A stretch of DNA of 64,000 nt, taken from NCBI GenBank assembly GCA_015069695.1, contig JADCRZ010000002.1:1-64000 (forward strand). The letters run 5' to 3'. This DNA comes from Williamsia sp. Its GTDB lineage: Bacteria; Bacteroidota; Bacteroidia; Chitinophagales; Chitinophagaceae. Under the pieces are notes generated by a model. It worked only from the letters and a program-made list of their open reading frames with translations. It was not told where the DNA came from and did not search any database. The position numbers were made by a program, and so were the translations under genes. This document shows, piece by piece, positions 28,081 to 38,702 of this stretch. Position 1 is the first letter of the stretch; the number at the start of each line of letters is the position of its first letter.

Positions 28081-29778
28081 CTACTTCTGTGGCTGCTTTG
28101 GATACACTCCCTTCGCATAAGCCCACTGGAACCACCGTGCAGATAACCGCTCTACCACATCGCGGTGTTGGGACGCGAGGTCATGGATTTCTGTCTGGTC
28201 CTTTTCTAGATCGTACAAATGCCAGGTGCTGTCGGAAGAAAGCGAGACGAGCTTCCAGTTGTCTTCGCGGATATACCGTGCGCCAAAGTGTTCATTGTAC
28301 AGGGTTCTCTTGTTGGCAGCTTTTCCTTTCAGGGAAGGCAACAGGCTGATGCCTGTTGGCGCCGGAATAGGATGGCCCTTGTATGCGCGGGGATATGTTG
28401 CGTGCGCCAGCTCGATAAACGTGGGCATAAAATCCATCACGTGTCCTGGTTGCCGGGTAATAGAGCCCTTGGCTGAAATTCCCTTGGGCCAGAAAGCGAT
28501 CATGGGTGTGTGGATACCGCCTTCGTACGATTGTGCCTTGGCATATCTGTAAGGCGTATTGGCTACATTGGCCCAACGTTCACCGATAGAGGCAAAGGTT
28601 GTTTGCGGGCCGGGCAGGATCTTTTTATTGACCGGGTAATGAATGGTATCGCCCTTCCTGGTTTGTCCGGGCCGGTCGAAACCCGGGCCAAAACGCATGC
28701 AGTTTTCCGGACTGGCCCCGTTGTCGCTCAGGAAGATGATAATGGTATTGTCCAGCCTGCCGGATTGTTTCAGCGCGTTGACGATCCTTCCGATGCCCTG
28801 GTCCATTCTGTCTACCATGGCGGCGTGCACGGCCATGGCCCTTGCATCCCAGGCTGCGTCCGGGTTATTTTGCCAGGTTAGGCCGCTGTCGATGCGGGGT
28901 GAAAGCGCTGCACGGGCCGGGTCGATCAGCCCTTTTTCCACGAGGCGTTTGTAGCGCGCTTCGCGGACGGGTTGCCAGCCTGCTTTGTAGGTGTTCTCAT
29001 ATTTTTTGATGTCCTCGGGCAGGGCCTGCAGGGGCCAGTGGGGCGCAGTTTCTGCTACATACAAAAAGAAAGGCTTGTCTTCCCCGCTCCAGGCATTGAT
29101 ATAACTTACAGCAGTGTCATTGATGGCATCCGTATGGTAATAGCCTGCCGGAACCTGCCTGATGGGGGTGGTGCCGCTAACGAGGCTAAACGGATCAAAG
29201 TAATCGACCACGCCCCAGATATTTCCAAAATATTTTTCAAACCCGCGATTCACAGGGTACTGTTCCAGCGGAGAAAAAAGCGGATGGTCTTCCTGGTGGT
29301 TCAGCCACCGCAGTTGTGCCGCAGGCGTTGGCTGCTCCAGCGTATTGGACACATGCCACTTGCCCGACATGCCGGTATGATAACCGGCTTCCTTCAGCAC
29401 TTCTGCCAGCGTAACTGTATTTTCGGTTATGTGTCCCCGGTAGCCCGGCAGGTTCCTGTCGGTCGTCATCTCCCCGATACCTGCCTGCTGGTTGTACAAA
29501 CCCGTAAGCAGGGAAGCCCGGGAGGGACAGCAGCGGGATGTATTGTAAAAGTTGCTGAACCGGATCCCGTTGGCAGCCAGGTAGTCCAGGTTCGGCGTAT
29601 TGATCTCGCCGCCATAAGAACCAATATCAGAAAACCCCAGATCATCCGCCAGGATCAAAACAATGTTCGGCCGCTCGTCTTTGGCTACAGGTTGTTTGGT
29701 TACCCGGCTATCTCTGTAAGCCAGCAGCGTGTATGTCAGCAATAAAAAAACTGTACAGTAATAAAATTTCCTATTCAT
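28081..29778 (-). CDS. type I sulfatase (arylsulfatase family)
   Basis: Using the ATG at 29778, the protein has 565 residues with a hydrophobic N-terminal segment for export. RPNIVLILADDLGFSDIGSYGG carries the metal-binding aspartates (45, 46). The sulfatase signature C-x-P-S-R is CCPSR (Cys 83), followed by ASLLTG; Cys 83 would be converted to formylglycine by an FGE or anSME enzyme, which is not encoded in the window. The C-terminal part (NWKLVSL, LYDLEKDQTEIHDLA) is normal. It should remove sulfate esters from a glycan. It is convergent with the PL11-like gene, 16 bp between stops. Confidence 0.92.
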   Translation of the reverse strand: MNRKFYYCTVFLLLTYTLLAYRDSRVTKQPVAKDERPNIVLILADDLGFSDIGSYGGEINTPNLDYLAANGIRFSNFYNTSRCCPSRASLLTGLYNQQAGIGEMTTDRNLPGYRGHITENTVTLAEVLKEAGYHTGMSGKWHVSNTLEQPTPAAQLRWLNHQEDHPLFSPLEQYPVNRGFEKYFGNIWGVVDYFDPFSLVSGTTPIRQVPAGYYHTDAINDTAVSYINAWSGEDKPFFLYVAETAPHWPLQALPEDIKKYENTYKAGWQPVREARYKRLVEKGLIDPARAALSPRIDSGLTWQNNPDAAWDARAMAVHAAMVDRMDQGIGRIVNALKQSGRLDNTIIIFLSDNGASPENCMRFGPGFDRPGQTRKGDTIHYPVNKKILPGPQTTFASIGERWANVANTPYRYAKAQSYEGGIHTPMIAFWPKGISAKGSITRQPGHVMDFMPTFIELAHATYPRAYKGHPIPAPTGISLLPSLKGKAANKRTLYNEHFGARYIREDNWKLVSLSSDSTWHLYDLEKDQTEIHDLASQHRDVVERLSARWFQWAYAKGVYPKQPQK

Positions 29779-31424
<1,646 letters not shown>

Positions 31425-31430
31425 GCAGCG

Positions 31431-32489
31431 ATGTCTTTCCACATTTTTACATACAAACAACCCTTCCTGCTTGAGTGCGGACAGCGCCTGCCCGGTTACC
31501 ATCTTTCCTATACGACGTATGGCAACCTGAACACCCGGCGCGACAATGTTGTCTGGATATTCCATGCACTCACCGCCAACAGCGATGCGGCAACCTGGTG
31601 GCCCGGACTGGTAGGTCCGGGCAAGCTGTTTGATCCTGCTATCCATTTCATTGTATGTGTAAACATGCCGGGCAGCTGTTACGGCAGCACCGGTCCGCTC
31701 GAAAAAGATCCTGCTACGGGCAGGGCTTACCACCAGGGCTTTCCCTTCTTTACCACGCGTGATATGATCAGGGCTTACCAGCCTTTGAGAGAGTACCTGG
31801 GTATCAAAAAGATCTTTATGGGTATAGGCGGCTCCATGGGCGGGCAACAGCTGCTTGAGTGGGCCGTTGAAGAGCCTGCGCTGTTCAGCTATATAGTGCC
31901 TATTGCCACCAATGCCATTCACTCGCCCTGGGGAAGGGCCTTTAATGCCTCGCAGCGTTTTTGTATTGAAACAGATGCTACCTGGAAGCGGGGAGGGGAG
32001 CTGGCCGGAACAGCAGGCATGAAAGTGGCCAGGGGGGTGGCGCTGCTTTCATACCGTCATTACAGTTCGTATGATATAAGCCAGCAGGATGCCGATCCAG
32101 GTTTGCTGCAACAATACAGAAGCGAATCGTATCAGCGTTACCAGGGAGAGAAGCTGGCAAAAAGATTCAATGCCACCAGCTATTACAAATTGTCGCAAAG
32201 CATGGACTCGCACAATGTAGGAAGAAACAGGGGCGGACTGGTACGCGCGCTGCAGCAGATCAGGGCCCATGCAATTGTGATCGGCATCAGAACAGATATC
32301 CTGTTTCCTGTAGCAGAACAACAGTTCCTTGCCGATCATATCCCCGGTGCCAGGCTCACCCTCATTGATTCCCTGTATGGGCATGATGGTTTCCTGCTGG
32401 AGTTTGCGGCGATCGAAAGCCTGATCAGTTCTTTTATCAGGGAGGAGGGCGCGCTGAATTGTTTCGTTGGTTCAGCTGACAGCGTGTAG
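31431..32489 (+). CDS. metX: homoserine O-acetyltransferase
   Basis: This 352-residue alpha/beta-hydrolase-fold enzyme transfers acetyl from acetyl-CoA to L-homoserine, activating it for MetY. The nucleophile is Ser 135 in GIGGSMGGQQ, and the triad is completed by Asp 289 (IRTDILFP) and His 318 (YGHDGFLLE). WIFHALTANSDA, typical of MetX oxyanion regions, is also seen. The gene follows metY with 6 bp between stop and start, so the proteins are made from one message. An acetyl rather than succinyl donor is inferred from family type and from MetY as partner. Confidence 0.93.
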   Translation: MSFHIFTYKQPFLLECGQRLPGYHLSYTTYGNLNTRRDNVVWIFHALTANSDAATWWPGLVGPGKLFDPAIHFIVCVNMPGSCYGSTGPLEKDPATGRAYHQGFPFFTTRDMIRAYQPLREYLGIKKIFMGIGGSMGGQQLLEWAVEEPALFSYIVPIATNAIHSPWGRAFNASQRFCIETDATWKRGGELAGTAGMKVARGVALLSYRHYSSYDISQQDADPGLLQQYRSESYQRYQGEKLAKRFNATSYYKLSQSMDSHNVGRNRGGLVRALQQIRAHAIVIGIRTDILFPVAEQQFLADHIPGARLTLIDSLYGHDGFLLEFAAIESLISSFIREEGALNCFVGSADSV

Positions 32490-32502
32490 GGATCCCCGTT
32501 TA

Positions 32503-33081
32503 TCAATCCTCCAAACCTTTTCCGTCGAGTATTCTATCAAAGTATTTTTCAATCCTGGACTCACGGGTCTTTGCCTGTTTGGGTTGGGAAAAATAAAGCA
32601 GGTAGCCTCTTTGCCGGCCGGGTGTAAGTGCGTAAAAAGCTTTTTTTAGTTCAGGCGCATCTTCCAAAGCCTGCTGAAATTCTTCCGGCATGTTGAATTC
32701 TTCCGTCTTTTTCAATTCTACTTTCAGACCTGCTTTTTCAACTTCGATCGCTTCTTTGATATAAGCTTTGACGGTTTTTTCGAGCTGTTTGATTTCATCC
32801 ATGCCGGTGAAGCGGATTTGCCGGGCTGCCTGTACATTTTTGGTTTGTTGGATCAGGATATGGCTCTCATCTTTTAACAAAGCTCCTTTGTGAAACAGCA
32901 GGGCACAGTATTCTTTAAACCCGTGGATCAAAACGACGTTTGTATTTTGAAAGGTGTAACAGGGAACACCCCATTTCAGTTCTTCAGCCAGGCCGGAGGC
33001 AAGCACAACCGTTCTTAATTTTCTATATTCTTCCTGCCATGGGGTGGCTTTGTCAAAAAACCAGTCCACTTTCGGGTTCAT
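32503..33081 (-). CDS. YdeI/DUF1801-family protein
   Basis: The ATG at 33081 is preferred over a TTG five codons upstream, giving 192 residues. The N-terminal half (WFFDKATPWQEEYRKLRTVVLASGLAEELKWGVPCYTFQN) is the YdhG/DUF1801-like fold, and the C-terminal third (MPEEFQQALEDAPELKKAFYALTPGRQRGYLLYF) is the YdeI/OmpD-associated motif. Members are linked to bacteriocin or stress protection, but the biochemical role is unknown. It converges with metX (13 bp between stops). Confidence 0.85.
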   Translation of the reverse strand: MNPKVDWFFDKATPWQEEYRKLRTVVLASGLAEELKWGVPCYTFQNTNVVLIHGFKEYCALLFHKGALLKDESHILIQQTKNVQAARQIRFTGMDEIKQLEKTVKAYIKEAIEVEKAGLKVELKKTEEFNMPEEFQQALEDAPELKKAFYALTPGRQRGYLLYFSQPKQAKTRESRIEKYFDRILDGKGLED

Positions 33082-33135
33082 CTGTCCATTTTTCAATTGA
33101 TGTTCTTTTTTATTCAGCTTGTTAATCTGCCCGGG

Positions 33136-33588
33136 TTACTGGAGCGAGTAGTTTGGATTGGCTTCTTCGACCAGTTCTTTCAATCCTGCCAGGACTTTGT
33201 CCCACCCTTTTTTAGATCTTTCATACCTGTCTTCAGCCCCTTCACCATCCCCCACATAATCTGATATAAGCAATGTGGTGATGCCATCTTTGTAGGACAA
33301 CTGGTCCGTTACAATTGAAGTGGAAGGATGCTCAGTTCCATCGTCGTTAACCAAATTATATTTGAGCAGTTTTTGAGGTTCTATTGCCAGGATTTTACCA
33401 TTCATCTCGATCTTTTTTACCAGCAGCATGGTTCCTTTGAACGTGATCGGGCTTCCGACTTTCCAATCAGAATGGACTTCGCAGTTGAAAAAATATTTCT
33501 TTGTTTTTTCAGGGTTGGTGAGTGCATCCCATACATCGGCTGGCGCTGCGTGAATGTCGATTTGCTTTCTTACAATAAGCTCTTCCAT
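33136..33588 (-). CDS. SRPBCC/AHSA1 family protein
   Basis: Starting from the ATG at 33588 gives 150 residues of the START-like ligand-binding fold: IDIHAAPADVWDALTNPEKTKKYFF at the N-terminus, the GSPITFKG strand, and the C-terminal helix WDKVLAGLKELVE. Proteins of this Aha1-like type bind hydrophobic ligands; they often accompany ArsR-type regulators, which are absent here. It lies 54 bp upstream of the YdeI-like gene on the same strand, so the two may be co-transcribed. The 260 bp between this start and the hydrolase gene hold nothing I can recognise. Confidence 0.85.
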   Translation of the reverse strand: MEELIVRKQIDIHAAPADVWDALTNPEKTKKYFFNCEVHSDWKVGSPITFKGTMLLVKKIEMNGKILAIEPQKLLKYNLVNDDGTEHPSTSIVTDQLSYKDGITTLLISDYVGDGEGAEDRYERSKKGWDKVLAGLKELVEEANPNYSLQ

Positions 33589-33847
33589 GTTGTTATTTTT
33601 TGGTTTCAACGAAAGATTTTGACCTGTTTGTCTTGATGTTTAACGCGCTCACGGATACCAGGAAATAATTATCAGCAGGGGATACGTGCAGATAAGTACG
33701 TCCAGGTAAGGGGGCAAATTTTGTGCTAACTTTTTCTGCATGCCATGCGATTTCTTTAATGGGGTTTCGTGCCGGCAACTGTTCCTTCAGGGATATTTTT
33801 TATTGCGATGAAGTGGAAGCCCGGACCCGTTCTCGTCGAGCGATCTT

Positions 33848-34738
33848 TTACTTTGCTGTTGGTTCGTTCAGGAAGTTCTTTGTCAATGAGATGGTTGCTG
33901 CGATCAACGTATTGTCTTGTGGTGTTGTTATTTCGCCGATATAGTCTCCATGCCCGCCGGGGAAGATGGCAAGCCGGGAATGGGGAATTAGCCGGTGCAT
34001 TTCCACCGCATGCTCCGGCGTTGCCACATCTTTGTCGCCCATGATAATAAATGCCGGGGCTTTGATCCCCTTTACCTGTTCCGCTGCTATATCAGGAAAG
34101 GATTGCATTCTGGCCATATCTCTTTCATACATCCGGTAAAGTGCAGGGGGGTCCTGGTTGATCTTTAAAAACTCATCCTTGTACCGTTGGGGCATGGTTT
34201 CAAATGATGGCTTCGACATCATTTCCCAGAACCAATCCGGCGCACCCGCCTTTTTGTAAAACGTAGAAGCTACAATGATCTTGTTCGTCATTTCCGGATG
34301 CCGGATCGCAAACTGAAGTGTTGTACTTGCGCCATTGCTGAAACCGAAGATGTGGGCCTTTTCGATGTTTAGATGTTTCAACAGGGCTGCGATGTCGTCC
34401 GCGTCCTGCTCAAAGCTCAAAGGCCGGTCAATATCAGCGGTGTGGCCATGGGCCTGCATTTCAACTGCAATCACCTGATAAGATCTTGCAAACGCATCCA
34501 ATACCCTTCCAAAAGTTGTGTAAATGGTAGAGCCGCCGCCATGAATCAAAACCAGCGGAGTGCCGGTTCCGTGTATTTCATAATACATTTTTAAGCCATT
34601 CACGGAAGCATACCCGCTTATGCTGTCTGGCCTTGCCTCATTCTTTGCTGTAGTAAGATCCATAGGGCTGTTGGTTGAATTGTTACAGCTTAAAATTATC
34701 AAAGCCGCAGTAGTTATAAAAAGAATTGTTTTGACCAT
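33848..34738 (-). CDS. alpha/beta hydrolase lipoprotein
   Basis: The ATG at 34738 gives a protein that begins directly with a lipoprotein signal (lipobox ILSC, Cys at about 18), rather than the upstream ATG at 34762. Its 296 residues form an alpha/beta-hydrolase fold: oxyanion HGGGST, nucleophile Ser in GFSNGA, acid Asp in MGDKDVATP, and His in GGHGDY. It is likely an exported esterase or related hydrolase; the substrate is unknown. Its start region overlaps the start of the divergent GH9 gene, so both promoters must lie within the two coding ends. Confidence 0.85.
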   Translation of the reverse strand: MVKTILFITTAALIILSCNNSTNSPMDLTTAKNEARPDSISGYASVNGLKMYYEIHGTGTPLVLIHGGGSTIYTTFGRVLDAFARSYQVIAVEMQAHGHTADIDRPLSFEQDADDIAALLKHLNIEKAHIFGFSNGASTTLQFAIRHPEMTNKIIVASTFYKKAGAPDWFWEMMSKPSFETMPQRYKDEFLKINQDPPALYRMYERDMARMQSFPDIAAEQVKGIKAPAFIIMGDKDVATPEHAVEMHRLIPHSRLAIFPGGHGDYIGEITTPQDNTLIAATISLTKNFLNEPTAK

Positions 34739-34755
34739 ATAGCGTATATTGGTGT

Positions 34756-37362
34756 ATGCCATTCCAAGCTACTCTTTTTTCTAATCACAGGCCGCTTACC
34801 TTCATCATTCCGCGCTTGGCGTTCAAGCTCAGGCGTTGCTCCTGTGTTCTTCTGGCAAGCTTGCTTTTTTGCATGCAAACCCTTCCATGTTATTCACAGG
34901 AAACCGCCTGGATCAGGATCAACCAGCTGGGGTATCTTCCCCAGGGGATCAAAGTTGCTGTATGGGCGGGCAAGGTACCGGCTTCTTCGCAGGCGTTTCA
35001 GCTGGTAGAGGCCGGCAGTTCCAGGATTGTATACAAAGGTGCAATGGGCCATTCCTATGGAAGCTACGGCCCGTTTAGGGATTGTTACCGGCTGAATTTT
35101 ACAACCGTTCGGAACCCCGGAACTTATTTTCTTCAATGCGGTAGCGTTGTATCATCCCCGTTCCGGATCGCGGCCAATGTGTATGAAGGTACAGCTGATT
35201 TCGGACTGCGGTATATGCGCCAGCAGCGCAGCGGGTACAATCCTTTCCTAAAAGATTCCTGTCATACCAGTGATGGCTACACGATGTACGGCCCCATGCC
35301 CGATACTACGCGCATCAATGCATGGGGCGGCTGGCATGATGCGTCCGACTACCTGCAATACGCCACCACATCGGCCAATGCTACCTATCACCTGCTGGCA
35401 GCTTACCGCGACTTCCCCACTGTGTTTACCGATCGCCACCTTGCCAACGGACTGGAGGGCGCCAACGGCAAACCGGACGTGCTGGATGAAGCCAGCTGGG
35501 GGCTCGACTGGCTGCTCAAGATGCATCCCCGTCCCGACTGGCTGTTTAACCAGCTCTCAGATGACCGGGATCACCAGGGTTTTCATTTGCCGCAGTTTGA
35601 TTCAATCGATTATGGCGTAGGAAGGAGAGCAGGACGGCCCGTTTATTTTGCCACCGGCGAACCGCAAGGCCTGGGGAGATACAAAAACCGCTCAACCGGC
35701 GTGGCATCTACCGCCGGAAAATTTGCCAGCGCTTTTGCTTTGGGTGCGCTGGTTGTTGGTAAGGATGATAGGGCAACCGCACAGCTCTTGCGCAACCATG
35801 CCGAAACAGCTTACCGCCTGGGCCGCGCCAAACCCGGTGTATGCCAGACAGCGCCTAACCGGGCACCTTATTTTTATGAAGAAGACAATTGGGTGGATGA
35901 CATGGAACTGGGCGCCGCTGCCCTGTACGGGTTGACAGGAGAGAAGACTTATTTATCCCAAGCGCTGCAGTACAGCTCAAAAGAACCGGTCACGCCATGG
36001 CTGAGAGCCGATACAGCCCGCCACTACCAATGGTACCCCTTTCACAATTTTGGTCACTACGAACTGGCGCTGCAGGGCGCATCAGGAGGGAAGCAACAGC
36101 TTGTCAGCTACTACCGGCAAGGGATTGAGCGGGTCTGGCAAAAGGCCAAGACCAATGCATTCTTTCGCGGCATTCCGTTTATCTGGTGCTCCAACAACCT
36201 CACCACTTCCTTTGCCATTCAATGCTACCTCTACCGCCAGCTAAGTCATGACAACCGGTATGCCGCACTGGAACAGGCCTGCTTCGACTGGCTGTTTGGC
36301 TGCAATCCCTGGGGTAAGAGCATGGTATGCGGCTTGCCCGCCGGCGGCGACCCTCCCAGGCATCCCCATTCTTCCCTGTATCACCTGCATGGTTATGCGC
36401 TTGATGGTGGCCTGGTGGACGGGCCTGTATACGGAAGCATCTACAAAGGCCTGATCGGACTGCAATTGTTTGGCGCCGACGGATATGAAGCGTTTCAATC
36501 TGGTCTGGTCGTGTATCACGATGATGCCGGCGATTACAGCACCAACGAGCCTACTATGGATGGCACCGCCTCCCTGGTCTACCTGCTGGCTTCCAGGGAG
36601 CATGAAGCAAGAAAAAGCACGACCCTTGTGCAGGGCGCCCAAATACGGGGCGACAGAACGCGCAAGGAACTGTCGCTGGTTTTTACCGGCGATGAATTTG
36701 CGGATGGAGGCACCTACGTCGCTGGTGTGTTGAAGAGGGAACAGGTGCCTGCTTCTTTTTTTCTCACCGGAAATTTTTACCGCAACAAGGCTTTCTCCCC
36801 TATCATCCGCCAATTAAAACAGGACGGCCATTACCTGGGATCCCATTCCGATAAACACCTGTTGTACTGCGACTGGCAAAAGCGGGACAGCCTCCTGGTT
36901 ACGCAGGAAGCATTCAAACAAGACATCACCAACTCGTACAAAGAACTAAGCCGCTGGAAGGCGGGTAAGCAAAAAGCCCGCTTCTTTCTGCCACCCTACG
37001 AGTGGTACAACGACACCATCGCATCCTGGACAACAGGGATGGGCTTGCAACTGGTGTGCTACTCACCCGGCACACGCAGCCATGCCGATTACACCTATCC
37101 GGAACTCGGCAAGCAGTATGCAAGCAGCGACAGCATCTACCAGTCTATTAGCCGCTATGAACAACAGACTGCTGACGGGCTCAACGGCTTTATCCTGCTC
37201 CTGCACATCGGAACAGATCCGCGGAGAAAAGACAAATTCTACTTTTACCTGCCGCGCCTGATAGCAGCCTTAAAGAAAAAGGGATACAAGTTTGTACGCA
37301 TCGATCAATTGTTGCAGGCGGATGGAAAGAATGGGAATAAACTCCGGATCATTCCACGCTAA
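34756..37362 (+). CDS. GH9 endoglucanase fused to a polysaccharide deacetylase-like domain
   Basis: The 868-residue protein begins with a signal region (about 20-48), then a cellulase N-terminal Ig-like domain (about 50-140) and a GH9 (alpha/alpha)6 barrel (about 145-620). GH9 catalytic residues are visible: Asp 195 and Asp 198 in WHDASDYLQY, the His of the PPRHPHSS loop, and the acid Glu at about 598 in NEPTMDG. From about 640 to the end a NodB/CE4-like domain follows: TGDEF (Asp 646) in place of the usual TFDD, the metal-binding HSDKH (His 697, 701), and LPPYEW. The first should cut beta-1,4-glucan or xyloglucan; the second may deacetylate or deacylate a sugar. This pairing suggests an acetylated plant glucan, which is inference. 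Confidence 0.88.
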   Translation: MPFQATLFSNHRPLTFIIPRLAFKLRRCSCVLLASLLFCMQTLPCYSQETAWIRINQLGYLPQGIKVAVWAGKVPASSQAFQLVEAGSSRIVYKGAMGHSYGSYGPFRDCYRLNFTTVRNPGTYFLQCGSVVSSPFRIAANVYEGTADFGLRYMRQQRSGYNPFLKDSCHTSDGYTMYGPMPDTTRINAWGGWHDASDYLQYATTSANATYHLLAAYRDFPTVFTDRHLANGLEGANGKPDVLDEASWGLDWLLKMHPRPDWLFNQLSDDRDHQGFHLPQFDSIDYGVGRRAGRPVYFATGEPQGLGRYKNRSTGVASTAGKFASAFALGALVVGKDDRATAQLLRNHAETAYRLGRAKPGVCQTAPNRAPYFYEEDNWVDDMELGAAALYGLTGEKTYLSQALQYSSKEPVTPWLRADTARHYQWYPFHNFGHYELALQGASGGKQQLVSYYRQGIERVWQKAKTNAFFRGIPFIWCSNNLTTSFAIQCYLYRQLSHDNRYAALEQACFDWLFGCNPWGKSMVCGLPAGGDPPRHPHSSLYHLHGYALDGGLVDGPVYGSIYKGLIGLQLFGADGYEAFQSGLVVYHDDAGDYSTNEPTMDGTASLVYLLASREHEARKSTTLVQGAQIRGDRTRKELSLVFTGDEFADGGTYVAGVLKREQVPASFFLTGNFYRNKAFSPIIRQLKQDGHYLGSHSDKHLLYCDWQKRDSLLVTQEAFKQDITNSYKELSRWKAGKQKARFFLPPYEWYNDTIASWTTGMGLQLVCYSPGTRSHADYTYPELGKQYASSDSIYQSISRYEQQTADGLNGFILLLHIGTDPRRKDKFYFYLPRLIAALKKKGYKFVRIDQLLQADGKNGNKLRIIPR

Positions 37363-37442
37363 CGCCCAGGTATAGGTGTTTTGATAAGCAGCGGAAATGC
37401 TGTAATTTCAAAGCAGCGCACCCAGCTTCAAGCGCTGCCGAC

Positions 37443-38672
37443 ATGTTAACAGACCGGACGCACCTGCTTAACTTCCTGATCCAGCAACGCAATGCCAGGC
37501 GATACCTGGAGATCAGCATGCATGCCGACCGGGAAAGTTTTGCGCAGATCCATTGCGCCCGCAAAAAAAAGATAGAGGCAAGCGGACCACACCTGTCTGC
37601 AGCAACTAAATTTTTCAACCAAACCCGGGATAAGTTCGATGTTGTATTCATCGATGGGGTGCACACGGAAGAACAGGTGCTGCTGGATGCCAGGTGGGCA
37701 TTTGCCTGCCTGGCTCCCAACGGCATCATCGTGCTGCACGATTGCATGCCGCCGGATGCCTGGCACCAGCGCGAGCAGGATGCGTATAGGGAGGGAGAGA
37801 ACTGGAACGGCACCGCATGGAAAGCCGCGCTGCGTATATTCAACCACACAAAATACAGGTGTACCCTTGTGGATACAGACTGGGGCTGCGGGGTGATTGA
37901 TACAGGGCAGCGGCAGCAGCGAAAAAAACTGCGGCTGCCAGCCAGCCTGGAGTACGACATGCACTATCCGTGGCTGCTTGAGTACAGAAAAACGTGGGCC
38001 GCTTACCTGCGGGAATGGGTGCAGGTGTTTTATCACCTTGCCTGCATGGGCAACTGGCAGCAGGTGTTTGAAGAGCAGATGGTCCAGCTCGGCCAAAACG
38101 GTTTTTATCACATCAACCTTACCGTACTCGGAACCTCCGAAGAAGTAGGGACTGCCATCCGAATCTGCAGGCGGTCGTCCGTAGAGCCAACCCTTGTTTT
38201 TCAGGCTGAAGAGCTGGATCAGTTTGAACGGCCAACCCTGCTGGCCATTGAAGCCTATGCAAAAGAAAACGGGGGATATGTGCTGTACCTGCACAGCAAG
38301 GGCGTCAGCAACCCGGCAGACACAACAAAAACAAAATGGCGGCGGCTGATGATGCGGGAACTGGTGGAGAAATGGGAGAGCTGTTTGCTGCAGCTGCCCT
38401 GTTATGATGTGACGGGTGTGAACTGGCGGGAGATGCCGCCTACTTCCCATTTCTGCGGCAATTTCTGGTATGCTTCTACCCGCTACCTGCGCAAGCTGGC
38501 AGATTTTACCCATTATTACGATCATCCCCGCTACCAGTTCTGGGACAGGATCGAATACAAACGCCTGGGCTGCGAGTTCTGGATCAGCTCCGGCAGGGAA
38601 GCCCCGAACGTATTATCGCTTTACTGCAGGAACGTGGATTTTTGCAATCATGCCTATTGGAAAGACAAGTAG
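37443..38672 (+). CDS. degenerate methyltransferase domain fused to a glycan-synthesis-like domain
   Basis: The 409-residue protein has two parts. Residues about 18-110 resemble class I methyltransferases of the Methyltransf_24 type, including FDVVFIDGVHTEEQV and GIIVLHDCMPP. However, the SAM-binding motif I, normally E-x-G-x-x-x-G, reads YLEISMHADR, so cofactor binding is doubtful. From about 200 to 409 is a second domain with YVLYLHSKG and a Trp/Tyr/His-rich C-terminus, a pattern seen in polysaccharide-synthesis proteins. It is followed 30 bp later by a GT9-like gene on the same strand. It probably takes part in glycan transfer, but its reaction is unknown. Confidence 0.6.
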   Translation: MLTDRTHLLNFLIQQRNARRYLEISMHADRESFAQIHCARKKKIEASGPHLSAATKFFNQTRDKFDVVFIDGVHTEEQVLLDARWAFACLAPNGIIVLHDCMPPDAWHQREQDAYREGENWNGTAWKAALRIFNHTKYRCTLVDTDWGCGVIDTGQRQQRKKLRLPASLEYDMHYPWLLEYRKTWAAYLREWVQVFYHLACMGNWQQVFEEQMVQLGQNGFYHINLTVLGTSEEVGTAIRICRRSSVEPTLVFQAEELDQFERPTLLAIEAYAKENGGYVLYLHSKGVSNPADTTKTKWRRLMMRELVEKWESCLLQLPCYDVTGVNWREMPPTSHFCGNFWYASTRYLRKLADFTHYYDHPRYQFWDRIEYKRLGCEFWISSGREAPNVLSLYCRNVDFCNHAYWKDK

Positions 38673-38702
38673 CCTTATTCATAGATCCTTTAGCCGCTTA
38701 CT

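Noticed and set aside
37446-38525. 359-residue minus-strand open frame
   Set aside because: Antisense to the methyltransferase/glycan gene, without domain or start signal; the plus frame has conserved motifs.
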